Positions 1-10,680 are shown, counted from the stretch's first letter. The stretch is DNA of 64,000 bases from Thalassospira xianhensis MCCC 1A02616 (GCF_003326475.1 NZ_JPWA01000017.1:31312-95311); one strand, 5' to 3'. Numbers and translations are program-made. The notes: a model not told the origin generated them from the sequence alone.

Positions 1-635
1 ATCAGTCGCTAAAGGCGTTTGACGATATCCGAAGCGCGATCGCGCAGGACAACGCACCGCGCAATCCCGATGATTTTGTCCTGACCGTTGCCGAACGACT
101 GATTTTCCGGGTCGATAATGTCGTGCGCGGCCTTGAAGAAAACGTCGATACCATCGAAGACGATCAGGAAGATACCCCGGAAAACAAGACCCTGTCATTG
201 CGCCGCCGCTGTTCGGATGTCCGCAATCAGCTTTCGCGCCTGCGCCGCCATCTGTCCCCGCAACGCGATGCGCTGGGGCAGTATGTCGAACATAAAACCG
301 CATGGCTTGATAAACGCTATAAACGCCGTGCGCGCTCGCTGACCGATAAAACCATCCGTCTGGTCGAAGAATTTGATTCCCTTCGCGAACGCATCCAGAT
401 CGTCAATGAAAACATGATGGCGCTGGAAACCGAACGCATGAACCGCACCATGTACTGGCTGACGGTGATTGCCGGCTTGTTCCTGCCAATCAGTTTCGTG
501 ACCGGCCTTCTGGGCATCAATGTCGGCGGGGTTCCGGCGGCTGAAAGCCCGTTTGGCTTTGCTGGCGTATCGCTCATTCTCGCCGCAATCGTCGTCTTTG
601 AAATCTGGCTGTTCAAAAAGATGCGCCTGATCTGA
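1..635 (+). CDS. CorA/ZntB-family divalent cation transporter, C-terminal part (5' end outside window)
   Basis: The reading frame is open from base 3, so the gene begins before the window. The visible 210 residues are a long charged helical stretch followed by two C-terminal membrane helices, the layout of the CorA fold: the first helix (TVIAGLFLPISFVTGLLG) ends in a GIN motif, then a short loop, then a second helix and a basic tail (KKMRLI). Most CorA Mg2+ channels carry GMN; GIN followed by VGG is more like ZntB zinc transporters. It would be an inner-membrane pentamer moving Zn2+ or another divalent cation. The family is clear; the metal is inferred. The stop is TGA at 633-635. Confidence 0.85.
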   Translation, partial: QSLKAFDDIRSAIAQDNAPRNPDDFVLTVAERLIFRVDNVVRGLEENVDTIEDDQEDTPENKTLSLRRRCSDVRNQLSRLRRHLSPQRDALGQYVEHKTAWLDKRYKRRARSLTDKTIRLVEEFDSLRERIQIVNENMMALETERMNRTMYWLTVIAGLFLPISFVTGLLGINVGGVPAAESPFGFAGVSLILAAIVVFEIWLFKKMRLI

Positions 636-693
636 CCATTCTTTAAATACCCCCCGATAAACAAGGGAATCACTGACAAGCGCTCAAAGAAAG

Positions 694-745
694 CTCCCCT
701 CACACAGCAGATTGACCCCAAAAGGAAAATGCCACGCGAGGGGAG
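694..745. repeat. Inverted repeat between two convergent genes
   Basis: Perfect 8-base arms, CTCCCCTC at 694-701 and GAGGGGAG at 738-745, lie in the 137-base gap between the ends of the transporter and the TIM-barrel gene. The 36-base spacer is long and no T-tract follows, so this is only a weak terminator candidate. Confidence 0.3.
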
Positions 746-772
746 AGTTAATGCTCTAAGGGAGGCTGAGCA

Positions 773-1735
773 TCAGATCGGTTGAAGAGAAAAATCACTT
801 ACTTTCTCTGGTGCGGCTGATTTCAATACATTCACCGAACGCTGAACCCCTTCCGCACATGACAGCACGGGGTCTTCATGTTCGATTGACAGCCAACTGT
901 CATACCCGACAAGCCGCAACCTGTAGCAAAACTCTCGCCACCAGCTTTCACCGTGACCATAACCGATGGTGATATAGGACCATGCGCGCTCGGCGACATC
1001 GATCATCGGTCCGGTATCTAGCCGTGAAATTGTTGCGGCCTTGTCGGGATTGATCCAGGTATCCTTGGCATGGACATGATGAATGGCATCCCCGAGTGCG
1101 GATACAGCCTGCAGCGCATCAGCCCCCATCCACATCAGATGACTCGGATCAAGGTTCGCGCCAACCGATTTGCCAACTGCATCACGTAACCGCAAAAGGG
1201 TTGGCACATTATACACCAGCTGATTTCCGTGAAGTTCGATGGCAAACTTGTCGATGCCAAGCTCCCTGCCACTGTCGACAAGTTTGCGCCAGTACGGCAG
1301 CAAAACCTCATTCCACTGCCAGGCAAGTATTTCACTCGTCTCCGGTGGCCATGCGGAAATAATCCAGTTCGGGCTCTTGTCCGTCGGTGCCCCGGCCGGA
1401 AGACCAGACATCAGGCAAACTTTGCTGCACTCCAGTTCAGAGGCGAGCCTGATTGTCTTCTCGACCACGGATGATTGGCGTTGTCCGTCCGTTGGGTGCA
1501 ATTGATTGCCGTTGCAGTTCAACGCAATGAGACTCAAACCGCGACTGGTAATCGCGTTCATGAATCGTTTGCGTGCGTCAGAACTCGCCAGCATCGCGTC
1601 CAAATCCATATGTGGCGCGGACGACCAGTTGCCCGTGTTGATTTCAACACCTTCTATTCCCATTCCCGCGATTGTATCCAGCGCCGTTTCAAACGGTTGA
1701 TTGGACAAAGAGTCTGACACGATCCCGATTTTCAT
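773..1735 (-). CDS. Sugar phosphate isomerase/epimerase (TIM barrel, IolE-like superfamily)
   Basis: The 320-residue product has the AP-endonuclease-2-like TIM-barrel fold of sugar isomerases and epimerases: an N-terminal strand MKIGIVSDSL, a substrate-loop motif (ELHGNQLVYN), NLDPSHLMWMG and HHVHAKDTW, and a late SIEHEDP. These acidic and histidine residues are the usual divalent-metal ligands. The start chosen is ATG at 1733-1735, which has a good ribosome binding site (GAGG) upstream; an in-frame TTG at 1753 would only add six residues. It is the last gene of the ABC transporter operon and follows an inositol-dehydrogenase-like gene by 14 bases. It probably acts on the imported sugar or its keto product; the substrate is unknown. 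Confidence 0.85.
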   Translation of the reverse strand: MKIGIVSDSLSNQPFETALDTIAGMGIEGVEINTGNWSSAPHMDLDAMLASSDARKRFMNAITSRGLSLIALNCNGNQLHPTDGQRQSSVVEKTIRLASELECSKVCLMSGLPAGAPTDKSPNWIISAWPPETSEILAWQWNEVLLPYWRKLVDSGRELGIDKFAIELHGNQLVYNVPTLLRLRDAVGKSVGANLDPSHLMWMGADALQAVSALGDAIHHVHAKDTWINPDKAATISRLDTGPMIDVAERAWSYITIGYGHGESWWREFCYRLRLVGYDSWLSIEHEDPVLSCAEGVQRSVNVLKSAAPEKVSDFSLQPI

Positions 1736-1749
1736 TTTTGTATCCTCAT

Positions 1750-2748
1750 TCAAAGCGCAATGGTGCGACCGGTTTCAAGAGACTGATAGGCCGCCTCGGC
1801 AAGCAGCAAAGCTTTGCGCCCATCTTCACCGGATGGTGCCGGCGCAACTTCGCCCTTCAGAACACGGACAAATTCTTTCCATTCTTCGGCATAGGATTCC
1901 GCATAGCGTTCAAGGAAAAAGAACAGTGGCTTTTCACGTGTAACGCCGTCCTCACGTTCCTGCACAAGCATGGTTTTGGGGACATTCTCCGTGCGCAAGG
2001 TACCAAGCGAACCGTGGGCCTCGACACGTTGATCGTATCCAAAGGACGCACGCCGCGAATTGGTGATGACGGCAATTTTACCGCTGGCTGTCTGCAAGGT
2101 TACAGATGCCGTATCAATGTCACCCTCCGCCTTGATAGCAGGGTCCGTTAGCGTCGATGCCAGAGCAGTCACACGTACCGGCTCTTCGCCCAGAATGAAG
2201 CGTGCCATATCGAAATCGTGAATTGTCATATCGCGGAACATACCACCCGATACTTTGATATAGTCGATGGGCAACGCACCCGGATCCTTTGAAACAACGG
2301 TGACCAGTTCCAGATCACCAATCACCCCCGCATCAAGCCGGCGTTTCAATTCCGCGACTGCCGGATCAAACCTGCGATTAAATGCGACAAAGAGCCTGTT
2401 TTCCTGTCCTTTGATCGCCTCAAGCGTGGCATTCACGCGACTGATGGACAGATCAACCGGTTTTTCGCAAAACACTGCTTTGCCCGCGCGTATCCCGCGT
2501 TCAATTAAATCCGCATGCGTGCTGGTAGCCGAGGCGATTACGATTGCATCAATATCGCTGCTCGACAGGGCATCTTCCAAAGAACGTACCGAGGCCCCGT
2601 AAGCTTCTGCAAGTTGCCGGGCAATCCCTTCCTGCGGGTCCACGACAATGGACAACCTTGATAAGGGATGGGCGGCGATATTTGCAGCATGCACCTGCCC
2701 AATTCGGCCTGCGCCCAAAAGCGCAATATTATAAATTTTGTCCGTCAT
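1750..2748 (-). CDS. Gfo/Idh/MocA-family oxidoreductase, inositol 2-dehydrogenase-like
   Basis: The 332-residue product starts with a Rossmann motif (IALLGAGRIG), carries the EKP motif with the conserved lysine of the Gfo/Idh/MocA family, and has FNRRFDP and the MTIHDFDM segment typical of IolG-type myo-inositol 2-dehydrogenases. It should oxidise a polyol or sugar hydroxyl with NAD(P)+ in the cytoplasm. The start is ATG at 2746-2748; the open frame extends upstream without family similarity. It lies 23 bases after the permease gene and just before the TIM-barrel gene. Pairing IolG-like and IolE-like enzymes suggests inositol or a related cyclitol or sugar, but other iol enzymes are not in this window. 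Confidence 0.88.
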   Translation of the reverse strand: MTDKIYNIALLGAGRIGQVHAANIAAHPLSRLSIVVDPQEGIARQLAEAYGASVRSLEDALSSSDIDAIVIASATSTHADLIERGIRAGKAVFCEKPVDLSISRVNATLEAIKGQENRLFVAFNRRFDPAVAELKRRLDAGVIGDLELVTVVSKDPGALPIDYIKVSGGMFRDMTIHDFDMARFILGEEPVRVTALASTLTDPAIKAEGDIDTASVTLQTASGKIAVITNSRRASFGYDQRVEAHGSLGTLRTENVPKTMLVQEREDGVTREKPLFFFLERYAESYAEEWKEFVRVLKGEVAPAPSGEDGRKALLLAEAAYQSLETGRTIAL

Positions 2749-2771
2749 GTTTTTAGATTTCCGAGTTGAGA

Positions 2772-3746
2772 TTAGTTTTTCAAAGACCAACGGCGCAGTG
2801 TTCGGTCGCCCAGTGCTGCAAAAACAACAATCAGGCCAAGAAGAAAAATGAACCATTGCGGGCGAACACCGGTCACCACGAGATAGGATTGAACCGAAGA
2901 CAACACGAACGCGCCCAAAACAGCTCCGGGCAGCGATATGCGACCACCAGCAAGAACACATCCGCCAAGCACGCAGGCCGCAATTGCCTGAAGTTCCATC
3001 AATCGGCCCATGGAGCCATCGGCGAAGCCAAGCTTGCTGGCCTCGAGGGTCCCGGCAAAGGCGGCAAGCACACCACAAACAATAAAAGCCGAGAGTTTTA
3101 TGCGTTCGACACGAACACCGCGCGAATGTGCGCTGGCGGCGGAGCCCCCGACAGCCAGAAGCCGATTACCCCAAGGCGTCATTTTCAGAGCAATCAGCAA
3201 AACTGCCAGTCCGGCCACCAACCAGTAGAACCCGGTATTGATGCCTAGGAACTCGGTTCCCCCAAGAACGGAGTACGAAAATCCATCCCGCTCCTTGTAA
3301 GGGACCGAGAATGAAAATCCGTCTGTCAGCGCAATTGCCAGCCCCCTGAAGATCATCAGAGAACCAAGCGTGATGATCAGCGACGGGGTTTTGGTACGGG
3401 TTACCAAAATGCCATTGAAGGCCCCGATCAAAGCACCTGCGCCGATGGCAAGAAGCGCGGCAAAGACAGGATCAATGCGCACGGCAAACCACAGATAAAT
3501 CAGGGCACCTATGCCAAAGGTTGATCCCACCGAAATATCGATCTCACCCGTTCCGATCACCAGCGCAACGCCAAGCGTCATCAACCCCAACGTGGCAGTT
3601 ACCTGAAGGATGGTGCCAATATTATAGGCATTGGCCCATCGTCCCTCGGACGTAAGGGTAAACAGCAACACCAGACACAGGGAAATGACCAGAATACCGA
3701 TCTCGGTATGACGCCTTACGAGACGTTTGATTTCGCTCTTCAGCAT
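2772..3746 (-). CDS. Sugar ABC transporter permease (RbsC/XylH family), second copy
   Basis: The 324-residue hydrophobic protein has about eight to ten membrane segments and the ribose-type permease signature GTGEIDISVGSTFGIGAL, followed by NGILVTRTKTPSLIITLG and a late LGGCVLAGG segment. It would form the inner-membrane channel together with the other permease of this operon (4540-5505), probably as a heterodimer. Its start ATG shares one base with the stop of the ATPase gene (TGATG), indicating translational coupling. It belongs to the six-gene operon 6640-773. Confidence 0.92.
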   Translation of the reverse strand: MLKSEIKRLVRRHTEIGILVISLCLVLLFTLTSEGRWANAYNIGTILQVTATLGLMTLGVALVIGTGEIDISVGSTFGIGALIYLWFAVRIDPVFAALLAIGAGALIGAFNGILVTRTKTPSLIITLGSLMIFRGLAIALTDGFSFSVPYKERDGFSYSVLGGTEFLGINTGFYWLVAGLAVLLIALKMTPWGNRLLAVGGSAASAHSRGVRVERIKLSAFIVCGVLAAFAGTLEASKLGFADGSMGRLMELQAIAACVLGGCVLAGGRISLPGAVLGAFVLSSVQSYLVVTGVRPQWFIFLLGLIVVFAALGDRTLRRWSLKN

Positions 3747-4522
3747 CAGACCGCATCCCGTTTTTCGACAATGCGCCCACCCTGGCGAATGACTTCCTCC
3801 AGTGCCTCGGCAGACATTGTCTCAGTGGATGCGTCTTCTATTTTTTCGCCGTTCTCCATAATCACGATACGATCAGCCAGCCTGTGGACCTGAAAGATGT
3901 CGTGGGTGATATAGATCACCAACAACCCTTGATCGCGCAATTGAAGCGCCAGTTCGTTGACATGCTCGCGTTCGCGGACCGAAAGATGGTTTGTCGGCTC
4001 ATCCATGATCACAACACGGTTCTTGAATTCCACGGCCCGGCCAATTTTGACCGACTGACGTTCCCCACCTGACAGGCGTTCGACCTCATCATCAACCGAG
4101 ACATTTTCACGAAGACCGAATTGCCTTATCACTCTGCCGCTCATCTCGCGCATCTTCGCAAAATCAAGCAGCGGCAAACCGCAGAACCGTTTCACAGGCT
4201 CTCGCCCAAGATAAAAGTTGCGTGCAATGGACAGGTTGTCGCAAAGCCCGACGGACTGCTGGATTGTTTCAATTCCCTGATCTATGGCCAGTTTTGGATG
4301 AAACGTCTTCACACGGGTTCCATCGAAATAAACTTCACCGGCAGAAGGGGTGTGGATACCGCAAAGGACACGGATCAATGTGGTTTTACCCGCACCATTG
4401 TCCCCGACAAGCCCCACCAATTCCCCTGCATGAAAGTCTACGGACACATTTTTAAGTGCGTGAAAAGCACCGAAATGAAGGTCCAGATTCTTGATCTGGA
4501 TAAGGGGTGTTTGTTTGTTCAT
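3746..4522 (-). CDS. Sugar ABC transporter ATP-binding protein (single nucleotide-binding domain)
   Basis: The 258-residue ATPase carries Walker A (GDNGAGKTT), the ABC signature (LSGGERQS), Walker B (VVIMDEPT) and a switch histidine (YITHD). It has one nucleotide-binding domain, unlike RbsA or MglA with two fused domains, so it should work as a homodimer with the two permeases. The start is ATG at 4520-4522, which has a strong AGGAGG site at 4528-4533; a start seven codons upstream would overlap the permease gene. The C-terminal tail is short and acidic to basic. It powers import of the sugar bound by the 5621-6640 protein. Confidence 0.92.
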   Translation of the reverse strand: MNKQTPLIQIKNLDLHFGAFHALKNVSVDFHAGELVGLVGDNGAGKTTLIRVLCGIHTPSAGEVYFDGTRVKTFHPKLAIDQGIETIQQSVGLCDNLSIARNFYLGREPVKRFCGLPLLDFAKMREMSGRVIRQFGLRENVSVDDEVERLSGGERQSVKIGRAVEFKNRVVIMDEPTNHLSVREREHVNELALQLRDQGLLVIYITHDIFQVHRLADRIVIMENGEKIEDASTETMSAEALEEVIRQGGRIVEKRDAV

Positions 4523-4539
4523 TGTTTCCTCCTTCCCGG

Positions 4540-5505
4540 TCACAGACTATGTCCGGCCGCGCGCGCCAGTTTCTGGTTGAAAATGACGGCGATAATCAAA
4601 ACGATCCCGACAAAGGTCATGAACCACGAGGATGGAGCGCCCAGCGCAATCAGCTCATATCGGAAACTCACAACGATCAGCGCGCCAAGAACGGCACCAA
4701 GCAAGGACCCGCGCCCCCCCGATAGAAGACAGCCGCCAATAACGGCTGCGGCGATTGCCTCCAGCTCCAGCAATTCTCCGAGTGTGACATGGGTTTGAGG
4801 ACGGTCTGCAAGGGTCACAATCCCGGCAAAACCGGCAAGCAGCGAACAGATCACAAAGGCGATCGTTTTGGTCCTGTCTGTTTGAACACCTTGGGATTTG
4901 GCGCTGTCGAGATCACCGCCAGCCGCCAGCAAATGGTTCCCGAACTTCGTTCTCCATAGCAGAACGCTTAGAATTGCAAGAAGCACAAGCAGCCAGAAAA
5001 GCGAGGCTTCAAGCCCCAGAAACTCCCCACCCAGCATTCGGGTGATCCAATGTGATCTGGCTTCTTCCGGAAATGCGCGGACCGAACCGCCCGTCCAGAC
5101 ATAAATGATCCCGCGGACAGTAAACAAACCACCCAGCGTGACAATCATCGACGGCAGGGCGCCTTTCAGTACGGCCATTGCCTGAAGAAAACCGATCAAT
5201 GCCGAAATCAGAAGTGCCGCAACAATCGCGCCCGGAACACCGAGGCCGGGTTGCAATGTGATGAAGGCGATACCCGCAAGGCCATAAACCGATCCAACAG
5301 ACAGATCGATTTCCTTGGACATGATGACCAATGCCTGGCCCATCGCGATCAACCCCAATATCGAGGCAAAGTGCAGCACGTTGGTGACGGTCTGAACTGT
5401 CCACCAGCCGTCAAAATCAATGACCGTAAAGACGGACAGCATTAACGCGACACCGACGACAGCACCAAAACCGGCACCGCGAGAAAGAGAGGTCGGAAAA
5501 AACAT
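4540..5505 (-). CDS. Sugar ABC transporter permease (RbsC/XylH family), first copy
   Basis: The 321-residue integral membrane protein has the family signature MSKEIDLSVGSVYGLAGIAF and a late VIGGCLLSGGRGSLLGAV segment. It is a paralogue of the permease at 2772-3746, and the two flank the ATPase gene. The gene is separated from the binding-protein gene by 115 bases that hold a strong hairpin (5568-5605), so its expression is probably lower than that of the binding protein. Confidence 0.92.
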   Translation of the reverse strand: MFFPTSLSRGAGFGAVVGVALMLSVFTVIDFDGWWTVQTVTNVLHFASILGLIAMGQALVIMSKEIDLSVGSVYGLAGIAFITLQPGLGVPGAIVAALLISALIGFLQAMAVLKGALPSMIVTLGGLFTVRGIIYVWTGGSVRAFPEEARSHWITRMLGGEFLGLEASLFWLLVLLAILSVLLWRTKFGNHLLAAGGDLDSAKSQGVQTDRTKTIAFVICSLLAGFAGIVTLADRPQTHVTLGELLELEAIAAAVIGGCLLSGGRGSLLGAVLGALIVVSFRYELIALGAPSSWFMTFVGIVLIIAVIFNQKLARAAGHSL

Positions 5506-5567
5506 GGAAACTTACTTTCGGCACATTACCTGTGGCTGGACATTCGAACACACGTATCGGGCATCAT

Positions 5568-5605
5568 CCGGACCGAAACGGCACGAGCTGGCAGTTTCGG
5601 TCCGG
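5568..5605 (-). promoter_or_regulatory. Intercistronic hairpin between binding-protein and permease genes
   Basis: Perfect 12-base arms CCGGACCGAAAC (5568-5579) and GTTTCGGTCCGG (5594-5605) enclose a 14-base loop. No T-tract follows on the minus strand. It more likely protects the upstream binding-protein mRNA or partly attenuates the operon than ends transcription fully. Confidence 0.65.
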
Positions 5606-5620
5606 CGCTATCATGCTCGG

Positions 5621-6640
5621 TTACCAGGTGTTCTGTTCGTCGTACGCATCGCCGAAAATATTGCGTACCAAGCCTTCCCAGTGATCAATGTTCTCGATGT
5701 CGACAACGATCGGGCCGGTCAGGATATCAGACTGCGGCTCATACCCCAGTTCATGCTTCCAATAGAGCCATTCCATTGGCGCATAGCCCTGCAACCAGAA
5801 GCCCTGACTGTTGGTCGCCAGAACATGCCCCGCCTTAATACCAGCCAAGGCAACCGGGCTCGCATCCACCGTAATGATGGTCACGCCCTTGTCATCGACA
5901 TCAGGAGAAAGCCCCATATCGTTTGCAACACCCCAGGCCCAGGGAGCAGACCAGCTTGCAACAGTGAAAATGTAGTTGGTGTCAGGGTTGGCCTGAAGAT
6001 ATGACTGCAAGGTATTGCGTGCAGTCGCTGGCTCTGCGGAAATAAACAGCTCCTCAAACTCTGCCCCGGCGGCCTCCATGGCATCCTTCATGCCGGCACA
6101 ACGGGCCTTCAGCCCCTGATGGGCGGAGTCATGAGTTGCGCAAACTACGCGTTTGGGGGCCGGCAGGTCGGCTCGGGAAAGCGCATATTCGCCCAGCTTC
6201 TTGCCGGTAAGATATTCATCACCACCGACATAGGTAAGATAGGGAATACGTTCGCCTTCCGGGCGGGGATCCGGAATGTTGAAAGCAACAACCGGGATGC
6301 CCTGTTCAATTGCTTTGCGCAGTGGCACTTCAAACGCATCGGTACTGACAATGGGCACCGCGATGCCGTCCGGCTTCGTGGCAATTACCTGTTCAAGCAG
6401 TCGCACATGCTCCTGAACCGAGTAGTTATTGGTCGAGATATATTCCGTTTTGACGTTCGGATACTTTTTCTCGAACTCCTCAAGCGAGAGCGTCAGCCAT
6501 TTCATATTCGGATCGTTTGATCCGATATGCGACACCATAACAAAGCGATAGTTGTTTTCGGACTCTTGGGCCGTTGCTGTTTGCGGTGCTGCCATTGCCA
6601 GCATGGCACACGCTGCCAGCGCATTTATAACCTTTTTCAT
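5621..6640 (-). CDS. Periplasmic sugar-binding protein of ABC transporter (ribose/galactose type)
   Basis: The 339-residue protein has a classical signal peptide (MKKVINALAACAMLAMAAP..., cleavage near ATAQ) and a two-lobed type I periplasmic binding fold (Peripla_BP_4): FVMVSHIGSNDPNMKW, KPDGIAVPIVSTDAFE, GIPVVAFNIPDP, YVGGDEYLTGKKLGEYA. It should capture a monosaccharide, cyclitol or related ligand for the two permeases. It is the first gene of the minus-strand operon, divergent from the LacI-type regulator, and is followed by a hairpin. The ligand cannot be read from the sequence. Confidence 0.92.
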   Translation of the reverse strand: MKKVINALAACAMLAMAAPQTATAQESENNYRFVMVSHIGSNDPNMKWLTLSLEEFEKKYPNVKTEYISTNNYSVQEHVRLLEQVIATKPDGIAVPIVSTDAFEVPLRKAIEQGIPVVAFNIPDPRPEGERIPYLTYVGGDEYLTGKKLGEYALSRADLPAPKRVVCATHDSAHQGLKARCAGMKDAMEAAGAEFEELFISAEPATARNTLQSYLQANPDTNYIFTVASWSAPWAWGVANDMGLSPDVDDKGVTIITVDASPVALAGIKAGHVLATNSQGFWLQGYAPMEWLYWKHELGYEPQSDILTGPIVVDIENIDHWEGLVRNIFGDAYDEQNTW

Positions 6641-6835
6641 GTTGGTATCCTCCCGATATTTGATTTTTATTGATGGATAACGAAGACATCAAAACACATC
6701 TTTAAAAATCAAATAATCAGAAAATCGCTCTATTTTGATTGAAATCACATCAAAATAGAGCCGATATTTGGTCCCACGCTATATCGAATCGATATTCACA
6801 TTGACGTGATGTTAGTTTCAGGAATAATCCATCAA
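6641..6835. promoter_or_regulatory. Divergent control region with three inverted repeats (candidate LacI-type operators)
   Basis: Between the ABC operon and its regulator lie three symmetric elements. ATTTGATTTTTA (6658-6669) pairs perfectly with TAAAAATCAAAT (6703-6714). CTCTATTTTGAT (6728-6739) pairs perfectly with ATCAAAATAGAG (6749-6760). ATATCG-AAT-CGATAT lies at 6781-6795. The region is much richer in AT than the genes around it. A LacI-family repressor binding here could control both directions, and two separated sites would allow looping. No clear -35/-10 pair was assigned. Confidence 0.7.
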
Positions 6836-7885
6836 ATGGCTGATAAAATTGATGCGACCGACATTTTTGATGAACGAGGCAATTGGCGATCTCCCACGAT
6901 CACCGAAATCGCACGCGCTTCGGGCTGCAGCACAGCAACCGTTGACCGGGTTCTGAATGAAAGACCCGGCGTACGCGAAGTCACACGCAAACGGGTGCTT
7001 GATGCCCTCTCATCTCTGACGATTGAAAGCCCAACTGACGCTTCATCCTGCTTGAAAATCGCGTTTCTCTCGGACTCTGGCGCAGCATTCAATCAGTCGC
7101 TGAGGGAAGGTGTTAATGCCTATCAGGCTGCTTACCCCAACCTTGAACTATCCTTCTATTCTGTTCTGACGACAGAAGTTAAACCCGTACAGTTTGCCCA
7201 ACAGATCGAGCGAATTTCACAGGATGTCGACGGTCTGGTTTTGGTCGCGCGCGAAGACTTGATAATCAATCGAGCCGTTCGTGCAGTATCAGCGCGCGGC
7301 GTGCCTGTCGTATGTGTTACAACCGATCTGCCGAATTCCCGGCGAATAGCCTATATCGGCAACGATCAAACCGGAGCAGGTTCGACGGCAGCATGCCTCA
7401 TGGGAACATCGATCAGTTCTTCCAACAGCAGAGTTTTGCTTGTCATTAGCGCCCCGTATCGTTGCCAGGAAGAACGTGAACTGGGCTTCAGACGGGTTCT
7501 TCGCTCAGAATACCCATCCCTGACGGTAGAAGAGCGCGTCAGCAGCAATGATGATTTCGAATATTCCTACAGGAACGTCCGAAATTATATTCGTGATCAC
7601 GGCCCCCCTGGCGGCATTTATAATGTCGCAGGTGGCAATACGGGGATCGCGGAAGCTTTACGTGATGAGGGGCTTAGTGGCGAAGTGACGTTTATTGGCC
7701 ACGAACTTAACAGTAACTCCAGAATCCTTCTCGAAACAGGCGGAATGGATTTTGTAATCGGTCACGACCTGGATCGGGAAATCAGCTTCAGTATCGAATG
7801 CTTGCGCGCAAGCCTCAAGAAACAGGACCTCCCAAACATTCCGTCAATGCCGGTTCGCATTTTCACGAAATATAACTGCTTCTGA
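6836..7885 (+). CDS. LacI-family transcriptional regulator
   Basis: The 349-residue protein has an N-terminal LacI helix-turn-helix (ITEIARASGCSTATVDRVLN followed by RPGVREVTRKRVLDAL) and a periplasmic-binding-like ligand domain (LKIAFLSDSGAAFN, DGLVLVAREDLI, YIGNDQTGAGSTAA). ATG at 6836 is preferred because it has an AGGA site upstream; an ATG ten codons earlier has none. It is divergent from the sugar ABC operon, and the intergenic palindromes make it the probable local repressor, relieved by the transported sugar or a product of it. The inducer is unknown. Confidence 0.9.
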   Translation: MADKIDATDIFDERGNWRSPTITEIARASGCSTATVDRVLNERPGVREVTRKRVLDALSSLTIESPTDASSCLKIAFLSDSGAAFNQSLREGVNAYQAAYPNLELSFYSVLTTEVKPVQFAQQIERISQDVDGLVLVAREDLIINRAVRAVSARGVPVVCVTTDLPNSRRIAYIGNDQTGAGSTAACLMGTSISSSNSRVLLVISAPYRCQEERELGFRRVLRSEYPSLTVEERVSSNDDFEYSYRNVRNYIRDHGPPGGIYNVAGGNTGIAEALRDEGLSGEVTFIGHELNSNSRILLETGGMDFVIGHDLDREISFSIECLRASLKKQDLPNIPSMPVRIFTKYNCF

Positions 7886-8022
7886 ATGTCATCTTTTGCG
7901 GCACGGGGACACTTCTGCACATGGCGCAAACACCTATGTCACATCAGCATGTTGCATTGCAAAGCTGCTTGGCGCTATGACTTTGCCTCCTTATTCCCTT
8001 TCACTGCATGACGAGATCCTTG

Positions 8023-9147
8023 ATGTCCGACGGCCCGCTTTCACGTTACCGCGCGAAAATCACAGCGGGCGAACTGTCCCATGATCCCATGCAGGAACTC
8101 TGTGCGGAAAAACTGCAAAGCCTGTTCAAGGCGCTGAACCATTATGAACCGCAAACCGGTTCGGGCGGCTGGCGCGAACGGTTTGGCCTGACACGCCGCC
8201 GCGAAGAACCCCAACCACCGCAGGGCCTTTATATTTACGGCGAAGTCGGACGCGGCAAATCCATGCTGATGGATTTGTTCTACGAAACCGTGCAGGTGGA
8301 TCGCAAACGCCGGGTGCATTTCCACGATTTCATGCAGGATGTGCATGACCGCATGCACCGGTTCCGCAAAACCAAATCAAAGGACGATGCCGACCCGATC
8401 CCGCCGATCGCAAAGGATCTGGCCAATGATGCGTGGCTTCTGTGTTTTGATGAAATGCAGGTCACCGACATCACCGATGCGATGATTTTGGGCCGCCTGT
8501 TCGAACAGCTTTTCGATCATGGCGTGGTGATTGTCACCACATCCAACCGCATGCCCGATGATCTTTACAAGGACGGCCTGCAACGCCAGAACTTCCTGCC
8601 CTTCATCGACATGATCAAACAGAAACTTGATGTGCTCGAACTCGCAAGCCCGACCGATTACCGCATGCGCAACCTGACGGCGGCCGATGTGTTCCTGTTC
8701 CCGGCCGGGCCCGATGCGAAAGCCAAGATCGACGAGATGTTCGCAACCGTCACCGAAGGTGCCCGCGTCGCCCCCGACAGCCTGACCAACAAGGGCCGCA
8801 AGATCGAAATTTCCGCCGCCGGGGCCGGTGTGGCGCGCTTCACCTTTGACGAGCTTTGCACCAAGCCGCTCGGACCGGGTGACTACATCGCGATTGCCAC
8901 CCATTTCCACACCATCGTCATTGACCTGATCCCGAAACTGCCGGACTCGCGGCGCGACTGGGCCAAACGGTTCGGAACGCTGGTCGATGCGATGTATGAA
9001 CATAAAACCAAGCTGATCTGTGCGATTGAATGCGATCCGTCGGAAATCTATACCGACGGCGATTATTCATTTGAATTCCAGCGCACCGTGTCGCGCCTGA
9101 CCGAAATGCGCAGTCAGGAATATCTCGACATGCCGCATCTGACGTAA
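8023..9147 (+). CDS. zapE: AFG1/ZapE-family AAA-type ATPase, cell division protein ZapE
   Basis: The 374-residue P-loop ATPase has Walker A in YIYGEVGRGKSMLMDLFY, the RVHFHDFM motif, Walker B in LLCFDEMQVTD and a sensor segment VIVTTSNRMPDDLYKDGLQR, all hallmarks of the AFG1/LACE1/ZapE family. In E. coli ZapE is a division-associated ATPase that destabilises FtsZ polymers; mitochondrial AFG1 acts in protein quality control. The start MSDGPLSRYRA matches the usual family N-terminus; an ATG five codons earlier (8008) is possible. It lies just upstream of mdh, a neighbourhood common in alphaproteobacteria. Confidence 0.92.
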   Translation: MSDGPLSRYRAKITAGELSHDPMQELCAEKLQSLFKALNHYEPQTGSGGWRERFGLTRRREEPQPPQGLYIYGEVGRGKSMLMDLFYETVQVDRKRRVHFHDFMQDVHDRMHRFRKTKSKDDADPIPPIAKDLANDAWLLCFDEMQVTDITDAMILGRLFEQLFDHGVVIVTTSNRMPDDLYKDGLQRQNFLPFIDMIKQKLDVLELASPTDYRMRNLTAADVFLFPAGPDAKAKIDEMFATVTEGARVAPDSLTNKGRKIEISAAGAGVARFTFDELCTKPLGPGDYIAIATHFHTIVIDLIPKLPDSRRDWAKRFGTLVDAMYEHKTKLICAIECDPSEIYTDGDYSFEFQRTVSRLTEMRSQEYLDMPHLT

Positions 9148-10670
<1,523 letters not shown>

Positions 10671-10680
10671 GATCGCGAAG

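Noticed and set aside
694..745. Inverted repeat as a terminator for the first two genes
   Set aside because: Loop of 36 bases and no T-tract; kept only as a repeat.
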